Source: Gnetum montanum
Taxonomy: Eukaryota; Streptophyta; Gnetopsida; Gnetales; Gnetaceae
Direction of reading: 5' to 3'
Assembly (NCBI GenBank): GCA_015680685.1
Contig: MNCI01005823.1
Span: forward strand, 192,623 to 256,622
Length of the DNA: 64,000 nucleotides
Shown: piece by piece, positions 33,296 to 44,850 of the stretch
Numbering within the stretch: the first letter of the stretch is position 1
Layout: each line of letters begins with the position of its first letter
Notes under the pieces: generated by a model
Seen by the model: the letters and a program-made list of their open reading frames with translations, nothing else
The model's database searches: none
Told to the model about the DNA's origin: nothing
Made by a program: the position numbers and the translations under genes

Positions 33296-35750
33296 ATGAC
33301 TTCTGTAGCTACTGCTGTTAACACCTTCAACATGGAGGTTCCCACCATGGTTCAAGGCACTACTGGTGCCAAACAATCATTGAACCTAATGCTGGAAATG
33401 CGTTGGTCCCTCAGGATTCAAAACTGAGGACCTAAGGGCTTGGCCCAGCAACATGAGTGTTACAACTTCCTCTGTGTGAAGGTTTAGGCAAACCTGCCTT
33501 TGGACGTACACGAGTTCAAAAGCAAACGTAGCTTCGAGTTCGCTTACTATGATAGGAAGGAATTTGTTTCCACTTCTAATGCTTCCATACCTTTGACAAA
33601 AACAAAACAAAGGCTACTAGACCAACTAATCTAGTTGACTAGGCTTAGGAAGTAGCAAGACATGGTATCTAACCAGGATGATGTTTTTCAAGATGGACAG
33701 GAGGAACTCGATTCCCAATCCAACGAGGGAGGTCCAACCAACCCTGTTCCTGTCCCTCCTACCCAGTCCTTCTAGGCCAGCCCGTTTCCTATCACTGCTC
33801 CCTTTGTCATCATGCCTACACTCCCACAGCCTGCAACTACAACCGCAATGGGTAGCCATGTTACCTTCCCGGTGTATCAATGCCCTTATTCCCCTGTTTC
33901 ATTTGCAGCAACTATGCCTTCACAAACTATTCATCAGTCCATTCCTGTAGCACATCACGCACCAATCACAACTACCCTACTGCATGTTCATACTATACCT
34001 ACTTCACAATCGTATGCAACTTCCATTTCAATTCCCATGATCACATCTGTTCCACCCAATGTGGCAAGCCCAGGCCCATCCACATGATGGACCCCATTCA
34101 CTTCTTCGCCTATTCCATAACCATTGCAAATGTCTCACTATGTCCATCCTCAAACCTACCAAACCCCGCAAACAGTACAACCTAACACAAGGCTATGGTC
34201 TGTTTCAATGGTGACACAAGCAGTCTATCCGGCGGCTCAACTCGCGGTCGCTGCCCCAACAACACCACTTGCCGGGTGGTGGACATTGCAAGTAGCACCG
34301 CTCACGGAGGATACCCCAATAGTATCACCAATGGGTCACATCACCACCCCTGCCATTCCACAGGTGGGAGCTGCCTCGGTAGTTCCCCACGTTGTAGGGT
34401 TTGGACAAAGTGTTCCAGCTCATCCAGACCCTCACTAAGAAAATCAAATGCCTCAAGGCTGTTGGGTCCGACACAGTACAAGTCATGGACTTTTACTAGG
34501 ATGAACTTATCAGCCTTGCAATCCCTACTCTGACATTACCCCCAGGGATGTCTCTCCCACACTTCATGAAGTATGATGGAGAGGGGGATCCCAATGCACA
34601 TCTAGTTACCTTTAGGTCTAAGTCTCTCCTATTAAAACAATGGCCACACATAATCATTCATGTCTTTGCCATGTCCCTAGCCGGGAGAGCCTTAGATTGG
34701 TACTGCGCGCTACCATGCTCATCTATTTCAAATATAGAGAAGCTTTTGACATAGTTTGTGATGCGCTTCAAGTACAACTTAATGCTAGAAAACACGCTGG
34801 ATCAGTTGATGGGCGTGAAGCAAGAGCCTCTAGAACCGGTCCAGAAGTTCATCCAGCGATGGAGTGCGACCCTCAACGAAATCCGTGAGCCCATTGCGGA
34901 AGCCCACCTATTGGCCATATTTAAAGGTGCAGTGAATGACTTCATTGAGTCTAAATTGTACTACATCGCCCCTCACACTCTTAGTCAAGCCTTTACTCAG
35001 ACTAAGAGTATACAGGATGCGGTCGAGGCAAGCAAAGACCTGGCCTACATCGCTTACAAAAACACCTTCACACAGAAGGACAAGGGTAAGGCCACGACAA
35101 CCATGGTGGTTACTATGGCAACCGAGGCCAAGCCCAGACCTAGTAACAATGGTAACAAGAGCAACAAGAAACCAGCCATACCGCAGCTAACGCCATGCCC
35201 AAGCACGGCAGCATGTCGCAACCTACAATACCCACACCTGAGACATCTACACAATGCAAGCCAAGCTTTGAGTGTAAAGATCGCTCAAAGTACACCCCAC
35301 TGCCTCTCAAACCTTCAAAAATTCTAAAGCAGCTATTGGCGGTGGGGCACATGCAATACAAGCAAATGTTGCAAGAAGCAATCAACAAACATCAACGCTA
35401 TTGCGAGCTTCTTAGGAACCCCTCTTTGGCCCTACCCAATGAGCCCCCAGTTCCTAAGTATTTTAGGCTGGATAGGTTTTGTGACTACCACCAACACTAT
35501 GGTCACAATAGGGATTACTATCTAGCGTTGCAGGATGACATCTAGAGATTGATCGACCAGGGAAAACTGGTGTTGGACAAAAGCAACCCAGTACTTCCTG
35601 AAAAATAATCTATGCATGTCTACACAAATCCCCTCAATGCCAATAACGCCGATTATGTCATCAATGCAATTGGCATTAACAATGATCCTAGGCCACCCCA
35701 GCAGCCATTCATGGTCTGTGTGCCTCAACGTAGTGCACCATCACCATGAG
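33296..35750 (+). pseudogene. gag: Element B1 gag (decayed)
   Basis: Start at ATG 33296 (MTSVATAVNTFNMEVP), homologous to B2 at 54094. Domains: amino-terminal segment with CYNFLCVKV and SFEFAYYDRKEFV; a long Pro/Thr/Gln-rich region (33800-34440); capsid domain 34548-35070 (KYDGEGDPNAHLVTFRSK, AMSLAGRALDWY, KFIQRWSATLNEIREPIAEA, HTLSQAFTQTKSIQDAVEAS); a Lys/Asn-rich stretch; and a knuckle-like FCDYHQHYGHNRDYYLALQ at about 35478-35532 with the final Cys lost. Stops at 33426, 33486, 34086, 34434 and 34752 and frameshifts near 34190 and 35195 disable it. Gag would form particles in the cytoplasm. Confidence 0.83.
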
Positions 35751-36055
35751 CAACTAATCAAAGCTCACAACAATCATTCTTTTTGAGAGTCTCACCACTG
35801 GCGTCCATCTCTATGCCACCTCTTAGCGAAACCAAGCTACTTCATCTGCTAAAACCATTAGCTCCTTTCATCATAAGGGGGCCAACTCCTTCGACAACCC
35901 CCACCTCGCATAAAATAGCTGAACAACCTTCTTGTCTTAAAAAATGAGAAGTGCATTTCGCAAGTGGAACATCAAGAGGAAACACTGCCCAAGGTATTCC
36001 CAAGCCTATGTCTCCACCCCCTGCGTCTACGTCTTCATCACCAAAGATGAACGTT
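35751..36055 (+). other. B1 gag-protease linker
   Basis: A Pro/Ser/Thr-rich linker with stops, before the N block. Nothing separate recognised. Confidence 0.5.
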
Positions 36056-36486
36056 NNNNNNNNNNNNNNNNNNNNNNNNNNNNNNNNNNNNNNNNNNNNN
36101 NNNNNNNNNNNNNNNNNNNNNNNNNNNNNNNNNNNNNNNNNNNNNNNNNNNNNNNNNNNNNNNNNNNNNNNNNNNNNNNNNNNNNNNNNNNNNNNNNNNN
36201 NNNNNNNNNNNNNNNNNNNNNNNNNNNNNNNNNNNNNNNNNNNNNNNNNNNNNNNNNNNNNNNNNNNNNNNNNNNNNNNNNNNNNNNNNNNNNNNNNNNN
36301 NNNNNNNNNNNNNNNNNNNNNNNNNNNNNNNNNNNNNNNNNNNNNNNNNNNNNNNNNNNNNNNNNNNNNNNNNNNNNNNNNNNNNNNNNNNNNNNNNNNN
36401 NNNNNNNNNNNNNNNNNNNNNNNNNNNNNNNNNNNNNNNNNNNNNNNNNNNNNNNNNNNNNNNNNNNNNNNNNNNNNNNNNNNNNN
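36056..36486. other. Assembly gap (431 Ns)
   Basis: Unknown sequence; by comparison with C and B2 it should hold the amino-terminal part of the protease, including the active-site aspartate. Confidence 0.95.
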
Positions 36487-36954
36487 GGGGCACGCATCCT
36501 AGTGAAAGGCATAGTCTACATAGACTTCATAGCAGGGGACTAGTTCCCCACAAATGCAACATTCATCGTGGTTGAGGAAATGCCTAGGTTTAACATGATC
36601 TTGGGGAGATCATGGTTAGCACAACTTAGGGCTGTCTCCTCACCTATACACCAGGAAATCCATGTTCCATATGCGGGTAGCGAAGTGGTGATCCATGGTG
36701 ACGAAGTAGCAGTCCAAGCTATTAGTAACATAGACATGGAGCAAGGTTCAGAGGTCGTAACCTTTGAGAATGAAGCATCTACTCACACACATGTTGAACA
36801 TCCAATGGGAGAATCGGCTCAGCAAGCTGATCTCCAAATCGAAAGTGCATGGGTTGAGTTGCCCTTCCAAGCGGGGGACAATGATGTGAACCATGGCCTT
36901 GGTGAAATGCCTCAGCCTTACGTTTTGATCAACCCACGATGGGTCAAGAAGTAG
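36487..36954 (+). pseudogene. PR: Element B1 protease, carboxy-terminal part
   Basis: ARILVKGIVYIDFIAGD, then VEEMPRFNMILGRSWLAQLR and SSPIHQEIHVPY, match C and B2 proteases. An acidic tail ends QPYVLINPRWVKK and a stop at 36952. One in-frame stop occurs at 36541. The domain is followed not by RT but by a spacer and the antisense gene. Confidence 0.78.
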
Positions 36955-37513
36955 CTATGCACAGTGTAGCAACCCTATTGCTTCCTGTCCAGTTGCCATC
37001 CCTAGAGCATTCATTTCTTTTTGCTTTGTTAGCATGCCATCCCTTTGGCATGCTACGCTATGGCTCGAAATGGCCTAAAACTAGCATTCATCACCTTTTG
37101 CTTTGTTGACATATCATCTTTTTGACATGCTACGCTATGGCCCGAAATGGCCTAAATTTATGTTACGCTATGGCCCGAAACGAGCTAAAATTAGCAATGG
37201 CCCGAAATGGCCTAAAACTAGCCATGGCCCAAAATGACCTAAAACTAGCATGAGTTACCGATTAGCTGTTATTCAAGTTGTTAACGTATCATTTCTTTGG
37301 CATGTTACGCAATGGCCCGAAATGGCCTAAAACTAGCACATGAAAGCATGAACATTTTATACAAAATGCACGTATGCAATGCACAAGTTAGTGCAAAATC
37401 AATTTCTTTTTCACAAAATTCTCTTTTCTTTATTCAAAAATGCTTTATTTTAAACAATGTTTGCAAAATTTGTTCCAAAAGTTCAAAATTTCAGAAAAAA
37501 ATATCCCATGTTG
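36955..37513 (+). repeat. Spacer with CCGAAATGGCCTAAAACTAG repeats, between protease and antisense gene
   Basis: At least six units of the form ATGGCCCGAAATGG then CCTAAAACTAGC occur at about 37061, 37137, 37163, 37197, 37223 and 37312, mixed with GGCATGCTACGCTATGG motifs. B2 has two units on the other strand at 50150-50205. On the far side of the antisense gene (60316-60500) a variant unit recurs, so the gene is bracketed by these arrays. Confidence 0.8.
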
Positions 37514-38473
37514 TCATGGGTTGTCTCTGTTTGCGTCATCTTCGCCTTTCGCTTCTGCATTGTTGCCTTTTACATTGCCTTCCCCCATGTTGCCCTATGC
37601 CAGTTCTTCATTCCCTCCCTCTATGGGCTTTGCAACCTTATCTGGAGCCTACATTGTGGGAGTGAAGTGGTCAGCTAAGGCAACAAACACAAACTACAAT
37701 AGAGCATGAGCATTAGCATGGTAGAAAGAGACTAACCTAAGAAGGGCCTGCTTCCATATCAAAGGGTATCCGATCTAAACCGAGCCCAAGGCAACGCCAA
37801 ACCTCCTCTATCGTGATGTCCACCCAACACCTATTGCTAGGTTCATCTTCCGCAGTAGCTCTCTCCCTTTCAGCGACTATCCACCTTGGTGGCCTTAGCA
37901 AAAAGAAGACCGTTGCAGTCTCTCCTATGGGAAGGTCCACTTTTAGGTCAAGATATTCCGTAACCTTTACCTACTCTTTAAACTTAGCATAGGCCCTAGA
38001 AGCGTCAATGGCATTTATGAATGCTTCATACATAAACGCCTCCATAGTAGCATCCTTGTACAGTTTACAATGGGTGGCATTTTCCTGTTTATACATGTGT
38101 TTATGGTTTCTCTGGGACTCCCCCCATTCGTAAATCTTGGCACTAACGTCTTTCAAGTCTTGACACTTTTGGGCTAGTAATTCCATTTGCATCCTCTATT
38201 CGATTATCTCGTGAGTGGCTTCAACATTTTAAGGTGCGACAGTCCAAAACCTGGCATAGTCTATTACAACCGTGCACCAGTCTTCATTATTTGTGTCACG
38301 GGCTATGAGGAACTCATTCCTCGACCTAAGATCCTTCACTTTGGCAACCAGGTCAGCCTCTCTTTGCTCAGCCCTTTGGACCCATTTCCACAGGTCCTCA
38401 TTAACATGCTTATACTTCCACAAGGAGCATGCTGAGTGCAAAACGCATTTGCAAGCCTCGTCGTACGCGTGAT
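37514..38473 (-). pseudogene. Antisense gene of B1, 3' exons (end of exon 6, exon 7)
   Basis: On the minus strand, exon 6 continues from 38473 to 37737 and codes for a helical, Lys/Glu-rich protein (LAQKCQDLKDVSAKIYEWGE, KQENATHCKLYKDATMEAF, then LPIGETATVF and CWVDITIEEVWRCLGLGLD). It ends at a GTTAGT donor (37736). Exon 7 runs from 37648, after an ATGTAG acceptor, to a TGA at 37514-37516; it is 135 nt, exactly as in B2 (49847-49981). The B2 insertion at 38474 separates this part from exons 1-6 at 56557-59988. Stops at about 38225, 38190 and 37950 show decay. Confidence 0.75.
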
Positions 38474-40121
38474 TGTAGCGATCAAAAATGTCGATGGCTG
38501 GAATAACACCAAGGTCGATGGACACAACAGTTCCAACCCCGTGCTCGCAGGAGGGCGGTGCTAGATGTATGCGAACACAGGGTGCTCGAAACGGTCTGGT
38601 CAATCAGACAAGGACTTACGTCAGCATCAATATAGCCTTTTGCACTATAACCTATACAAGTTACAGGATGGTGCTTATAGTGGAAAAAGAAGGGGACTAA
38701 AAAATGCAACGACAGTGCGAAATAGTAAATAAACGTAAGTGCGACAATGATATGGGACAATGCTTGAAGGTAAACAAAACAAAAAATAATACAAGGAAGA
38801 TAGACAGTAAATAAGAAGTAGTATAAGATATAGTTAGGAACATGCACCACTTTTGAGCTATGAATCTGTCTGGCCAGGGAGTGGCATAGTCGGTTGCATG
38901 ATGTGACAAAGTGCAGAAAGTCCTGAGAGTGACCGAAGCGTGCCGAGGAACAGAAAAATTGTTGTGTACTTGGGCACAGACTTTACGTATATACAATGCA
39001 GGAGAGATCCTACCAAGGTGGTAGGATGAGACCCCGAGCTTTTCGCCAATCGAGAGAGGTCCCTTTTACAGATTGCTAGCCTCCCCTTTTCTTTTGCTTA
39101 ATGTAAGATCGCAGGTATTTTTCTTTCTTGCTTTTTGTTTTCTTGCAGATCGAACCTTTTGCGTGTTGTTTTATGGGATATTTATAGGCTGGAGGGTAGG
39201 CAAAGGTGACCATTTGAATATTATGCGTTGCAGACTTCCGCCTTCTCACTGGTGCTACCTGAGCCATTTGTAACCATTGGGCTTGCTAGACTGTTGCAAT
39301 GTAAGCAATAACTACGATCCTACTACATCGTGACTGCACCACCAGCTCCTAGAGGCATGTGCCAATAGCTCGATTGAGGTGGGGTGCATTGATGTCACAC
39401 AACCACCTTCATGCCACGCTGTATTTTGCAACGTGACTTGCTTAGCGTGATGTAGCCTCTTGCTGTACGTCTAGCTATATGTCACATACTTGTTACGTGA
39501 TGTTACGCTACGTAGCATAGCATAGTGTAGTGATCGGTGTTGATCGTGGCAGCTTCGCTAATCTGCAAACCATTCCCCTAAGATGCAAGTTTTGCACACT
39601 TTGCTGATTTCGCCTCCTGAACTGTCTAATGTCCCTTTCAGTAGGATTGCTATGCCTTGCTGCGCCATGTAGCTCAGTGTAGCATAGCAGCAGGCATGGT
39701 CTGCTGCTTCCTCATAAAAGGAGAGGTCACTGCAGAACTCGGAGTTGGGTGAGGGGAGCGGACAGTGAAGTTGTTGCTATGCTACACCATATGACAGTGC
39801 ATAGCATAACATCCTGTTCCACCATTATTTTCTGAGGCTTGCTACGCTACACGTCGTAGCATAGCACTACTTCTCCCATGCACCTAGACTACTGTCGCTG
39901 ATTCTGCACACCGTTTCTGAGCAGGTTACCAGCTATTCAGACTACTTTGGCTGGTAGGCGAGTTGGTACGAAACTCGCCCATGCCTAAAGTAGAAAATTT
40001 AATGAACTAGCCATCCTGGACTCAGAACGTTCTTTCCTTGGTGAACTACCATGATGCTGATGTGGACTGCAAGAGCCTGGTGAAGCCAGGATGACTCCGC
40101 ATTTTCTTTTAGGGTGTTTCA
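38474..40121 (-). repeat. Element B2 3' LTR
   Basis: On the minus strand it runs TGAAACACCC (40121) to GTCGCTACA-type end (38474, TGTAGCGATC on the plus strand). It aligns along its full length with 54923-56556. It contains GCTATGCTACG-type clusters and a TATA box at 39187-39175. Confidence 0.9.
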
Positions 40122-40140
40122 TTGGCCCCTCTTTGTCAAC
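40122..40140 (-). other. Element B2 polypurine tract
   Basis: Minus-strand gttgacaaagaggggccaa abuts the LTR start. It matches the tract of element C (11761-11777) at nearly every base. Confidence 0.8.
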
Positions 40141-41394
40141 ATCTGGAGAACAAGCTCAATGGATGTCGGCAAAGAATACAAAACACCGTAGTGAGCGTAA
40201 CATTAAGGCTGTCGCTCGGTGAGTACTGGGAAATCACCTGGCTGTGTTCGAGGGTGCTGCATTAGCACCGCGGAGGTTAAGGCAAAGAGCAGAGATGATG
40301 TTTAGCTGAGTCCCTCATCAGAGTGCTTTGAGGGGCTCGTTTGTATTTTCATCTCTGACTGGTGCTGTCCTTCAACCTCCTGTAGGCAGGTGTCCCCTCC
40401 ATAGGATGAGCTATATTACATCCACTGAGGCTCTTGACTTGCCTATCGGAGCCTTCCGCACAGTGAGCTGTGTTACGTGCGTGTCAGAATTTGCACTCTC
40501 AAAAAACCATGTTAGTCGAGGCACTCACTTTGCGACATTGTAGCTTTTGCTATTGTAGAGAGGTGCGTTTGTGGGGACAATGTTCTTGTGGGCTGCTGGC
40601 ATTATTGTTACCCTTGGGCACCATTGTTGATGTAGATGCCCAAAGCAGGGAGGCCAGCAGCGGTCTTGCCAGCATTGCCGGCAGAGGGAGCTATTCTCTA
40701 GGGCTCTGAGGACGCGGATGCACCAGGATCCTTACCAAAGACATGCGGGCTAAGTTCAGCTATGGGATCAGCTACCATACAGCTGAACATTGTGCAAGCC
40801 GCAACCTTGGTGGGGAATGGAAGTGTAAAAATATTGTGGCTAGGCCATAATACTATCAGCACCTTAGAAGCAAGAACAGGCCCGAGAGCTACCATCAGGG
40901 GGTGGGCCGTAGCGACGGTAGGTTCGAAGGGCCCATGTGACGTCGTACAATGTCTTCGAAGGGTCAGCATGATACCAGAGATGGTGACGTGCATGCCCTA
41001 GACCATGTCTTTCCTGCATCGGGAACTACATCCTGGGGTGGCGATGTCCCACCTGTCTGTCGATATCATGCCCTCTCGTCTGACCTATATTCGGTGACGA
41101 TGCCTGTTGAGGATGCGACTTGAACCCATTTTAAGGTCTTGGTAGACTAGATGCTGGTTTAGGGCCCCAGTGGACTGCTGTGCTGGTTTGAGGTCCCAGC
41201 AAACCGTACACGCTAGTTTTACATTGTGGTGGACGCGCGATGCCAGTTTATAGTCATAGTGGACTAACAGTGCCAGTTTTACATCATGGCGGACATTGTT
41301 TGGTGTCACTAGTTTATCATCATTGTGGACGATGACCAGCATAGCTACCAGTTTATCATCGTAGCGGATGCTATAGTATGCTGCCATTGCGTCC
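40141..41394 (-). repeat. B2 3' noncoding region with ATAAACTGG array
   Basis: Between integrase and the polypurine tract there is no protein. At 41090-41380 about seven units of roughly 43 bp recur (plus-strand form: GTGGAC...xGCCAGTTTATxATCAT). Related TATAAACTAGC units occur in C at 10320-10640. The rest (40141-41080) is unique-looking sequence with short frames only. Confidence 0.65.
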
Positions 41395-42690
41395 TAGACG
41401 TAGTATGGCTTGAGGTACATGTGATTCACCGAGTTGGCGAATTCGTTGTTGTCCATGTCCACCAATTTGAAAGCTCCATTCTTGAAGGCTTTAGCGACCA
41501 CTTAAGGCCCTTCCTAGTTGGCTGAGAATTTGCTCACATGCTCATGGATGGCCTTGAGGATGAGATCTCCCTTCTGTACTGGTCATCAATGTTGGTCTGC
41601 ACGGTGCTTTTGTCGTTATCTATCTTGATAGCACTTGATTGGTCTTAGTGTCTGCACGCGCTCCTCCTCCATTGAGTTGAGGTTGATGACTCATGATTTG
41701 TTGTTCTGGGCTTCGCTCACGACATTGAATAGGATCATCCGGAGTGAGGGTACCTGTAACTCAAGAGGCAACACAGCTTCAGATCCGTAAACGAGACTAT
41801 AAGGGGTCTTACTTATCGTGGTTCTACAAGTCGTTCGATAGGCCCAGAGGACATAGAGTATTTGCTCGTGCCACTGCCTCTTGCTGTTGCTAAGCATCTG
41901 CTTCAGTAAGTTGATGATGGACTTATTTGTAGCCTCCGCTTGTCTGTTCTCTTGCAGGTAGTAGGGGGAAGAAAATGATTGTTTAATGCCTAGGTTACTG
42001 CAGAAGGCCCAGGTTTCCTTACTGCTACACTATGGTCCATTGTTGGTCATAATGGTCATTGGAAGCCCGAACCTAGTCACAATGTTATCGAGGATGAAGT
42101 GGTAGATTTGCTGGGATGTTGTCTTCCTTAGAGGAATAGCTTCCACCCATTTAGTAAAATACTCTGTGGTGGTGATGATGAAGCTATGCCCCGCAGAAGA
42201 TTTAGGCGTGATGGGCCCTCTAAGGTCTAGTCCCCATCGTTGGAAAGCCCACGTAATTTGTGTAAGGTGTAGGTCTATAAGCACTATGTGTATAAGATTT
42301 GCATATCTCTAACATGTGTCACATGTCTTGACTTTAGACAAGCAGTCGCGCTCCATGTAAGGCCAATAATACCCTAAGTGTCTGATCTTTGCTACCATAG
42401 CCCTAGGTGCGATGTGCCCACCACATAGTCCTTCATGAACCTCATTAACTACCTTTTGTGCCTACTCACCACCTACGCATGCTAGCAATATTCCATTGTA
42501 GGATCGCCGGCATAGGGCACCATTTCCCATAAGCACATATTTCTGGGCATGCTTGCGGGTCACATCTCGCTAAGGTTTTGCCATGCTGTAAGTATGCCTT
42601 AATATTATCGTACCACTCCGGGGTGTTCGCAGCATCAACAGATGCCACGTGTTTTGCTTGAGTGATAGGCTCTGCACATTTTATGATCGT
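41395..42690 (-). pseudogene. IN: Element B2 integrase (decayed)
   Basis: Minus strand: HHCC region HIAPRAMVAKIRHLGYYWP and VKTCDTC with a stop after it; core RWGLDLRGPITPKSSAGH (about 42240), YFTKWVEAIPL, then MTIMTNNGP, where the second catalytic Asp (usually TDNG) has become Asn. The third residue is kept in ENRQAEATNKSIINLL (about 41945). YSLVYGSEAVLPLELQVPS follows, then a GPY/F-like carboxy-terminal module (KFSAN, EGP, VDMDNNEFAN) to about 41395. Several stops. It would insert the element cDNA into chromosomal DNA. Confidence 0.83.
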
Positions 42691-43590
42691 AGTTCACAGA
42701 TTTACCAAGGACTGCAATGGGATGTTTAAAGCGAGGGTAGCTAAGGCATCTTCTATGTCGTTCTCACTGCGTGGCACGTGTTGCACATCAGTGGTCGCAA
42801 ATTGTTTCAACAAGACCTTTGCTAGGTCGTAGTAGGGTTGTAGATGTGTAGCCTTGCAGACGTAAGCTTTGGTGATTTGATTCACAACTAGCTGTGAATC
42901 TCCCCGGATCGCTAGGTGTTGCACATGCAGTACGCAAGCCGTTAAGAGGCCTTTGAGTAGCCCCTCATATTTCACCACGTTGTTAGTGCATGGGAATGCA
43001 AAGCGATAAGTGGATGGGTGCATTTCTCTAGAAGGGAAGGTGATTATGGCAACAGCGCTACCTCCTCACGTGGTTGAGGCACCATCGAAGTGTAAGGTTG
43101 CCTCAAAATGCAGTAGGATGATGGAAACATTGCTAACGTATTCATCTAGGAACTCGGGATCGATGATTGCCTGATCGTCGACTGGAGAGGTCACAAGTTG
43201 GGTCACTATGGCTTAGCCCTTTGTCAATGATTGGCTCACATAACGTAAGTCAAATTCTATGGTTATGGCTTTCCATCGGGCTATCCTGCTGTCTTCGTAT
43301 AGGTTGCCGGTGATAGCCCGAAGTACAATGCTTTTGCAAATGATGTTGGTTGTGCTGTGGAATAGGTACTGCCACCACCTTTTTAGCGCGAACACTAAGG
43401 CTAGAAAATTTCTTTTCACCTTGTTGTATTTTTTCTCATATGATATTAACGCATGGCTTAGGTAATACATTGGTATCTCAGAGCCATCATCCTGCTTCTG
43501 GCATAGTAGTGCTGCTATGGATGCGTCGAAGGTGGCAAGGTATATGAAGAAAGGCTTGTTCCTCTGTGGTAGGTACACTATCAGTAGGTG
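42691..43590 (-). pseudogene. RH-aRH: Element B2 RNase H and second (archaeal-type) RNase H
   Basis: The first RNase H begins near FFIYLATFDASIAALLCQK (about 43560) and includes YYLSHALISYEKKYNKVKRN and LALVFALKRWWQYLF. After a linker a second RNase H follows: LHFDGAST near 43100, FPCTNNVVKYEGLLKGL (about 42975), GDSQLVVNQI and PRSENDIEDALATLALN (about 42765-42720), the last with Glu for the usual Ala in ADAL. Dual RNase H is diagnostic of the Tat lineage among plant gypsy elements. Stops occur at 43213 and elsewhere. Confidence 0.82.
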
Positions 43591-44850
43591 GGAGAGTTCC
43601 TTCTTCAGGTTGTCAAAGGCTTGTTGACATTGGACTGTCCACTTGAAGTCAACCCCTTTTTTCATAAGATGTTGCATGGGGTATAACTTATCGGTCAGTC
43701 TTGCTATGAATTTTCGAATGAATTGCACTCTACCTTGTAGACCACATAACTCTTTTAGATTTGTGGGGGGTGCTAGGTTGATGATAGCTTTGACTTTGTG
43801 TGGGACCACTCGTATCCCAGCGTTTGATACTACAAACCCTAACATGCACCTGGTCTTTACTCCGAAGACGCATTTCATAGGATTAAGATGCAAATTGTGC
43901 CTTTGACAGCACTTGAGGACTAACTCTAACTCTAGGTTGTGCGGGTGATGGGCCGCCTCTTTGGACTTAACCGCTATATCTTCTACGTAATCATTTAACG
44001 TTTCTAGGATGTGGTTGCTGAAAATGTATGTCATGGCTCGCTAGTATGTTGCCCCAACATTCTTGAGCCCGAAGGGCATCATGGTATAGCAGAAGGTCCC
44101 CCATGGAGTCATGAAGGTGGTTGATAGCTAGTGTTCTAGGTTGATGAGGATTTGGTTATATCCGGAGAAACCATCCATGAAGGATAGAAAAGCATGCCTA
44201 GTCGTGGTGTCGATGAGTTGATCAATGTTCGGTAGTGGAAAGTTATCCTTGATCTTGGCCTTGTTCAAATCTCAGAAATCTATACACATTTGTTTCCCTC
44301 CTATATTCTTCAAAACCACAACGATGTTGGACACCCACTCTGAATAGTCGATTGCGTGGATGAAGCCTGCTCGATATAACTTAGTGACCTCGTCCTTCAT
44401 GGCTAGCGTGATTTCTGGCTTGATTTTATGCACCTTTTGCTTGACTACCTTCACCTGGGGATCTAAGACAATGTTATGCTAAATCAATTGTGGATCTAAA
44501 CCTGGCATATCTTCATATGACCATGCGAAGACGTCAACATGTTCTTGCAAGATTTTAACTATGCCCTCGTGTATTTGCGTGTCTAGTAAAGAGCTAAGTC
44601 TTAATGTCTTTAACTCCCTTCTTGTAGAGGTTATGGGTATCTCGATGAGTGGATCCTCGGTTACATCTCCGACCTCCAAATCTAGAACATGGACTAGGTG
44701 CTTAGGCAAATCTGGGAGTGCTTCTAAGGTTGCTATAGTATTAATCGCAACCGACTCCCAGTTGATTGTGTCGAGGTTTAACTGTCTTGCGAGCTTGCCT
44801 TGTGGTCCTGTTAATATTAGAGGCGTGGACAAGGCATGGTGGGTTTCCAT
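43591..44850 (-). pseudogene. RT: Element B2 reverse transcriptase (decayed)
   Basis: A separate start codon at 44850 opens METHHALSTPLILTGPQGK, then VFAWSYEDMPGLDPQLI and a stop (44479). Core motifs: AGFIHAIDYSEWVSNIVVV, KQMCIDF with a stop after it, SFMDGFSGYNQI, TMMPFGLKNVGATY, and the catalytic box DYVEDIAVKS at about 43990, where the first Asp of Y-V-D-D is Glu. KCVFGVKTRCMLGFVVS and LKELCGLQGRVQFIRKF follow. RT lies about 5.6 kb from the protease because the antisense gene and spacers sit between. Confidence 0.85.

Noticed and set aside
38482-39273. Frames in the B LTRs (also 55036-55719) as conserved genes, since they recur in both LTRs
   Set aside because: They recur because the LTRs are copies; frames are on both strands, differ in length between copies and have no domain.
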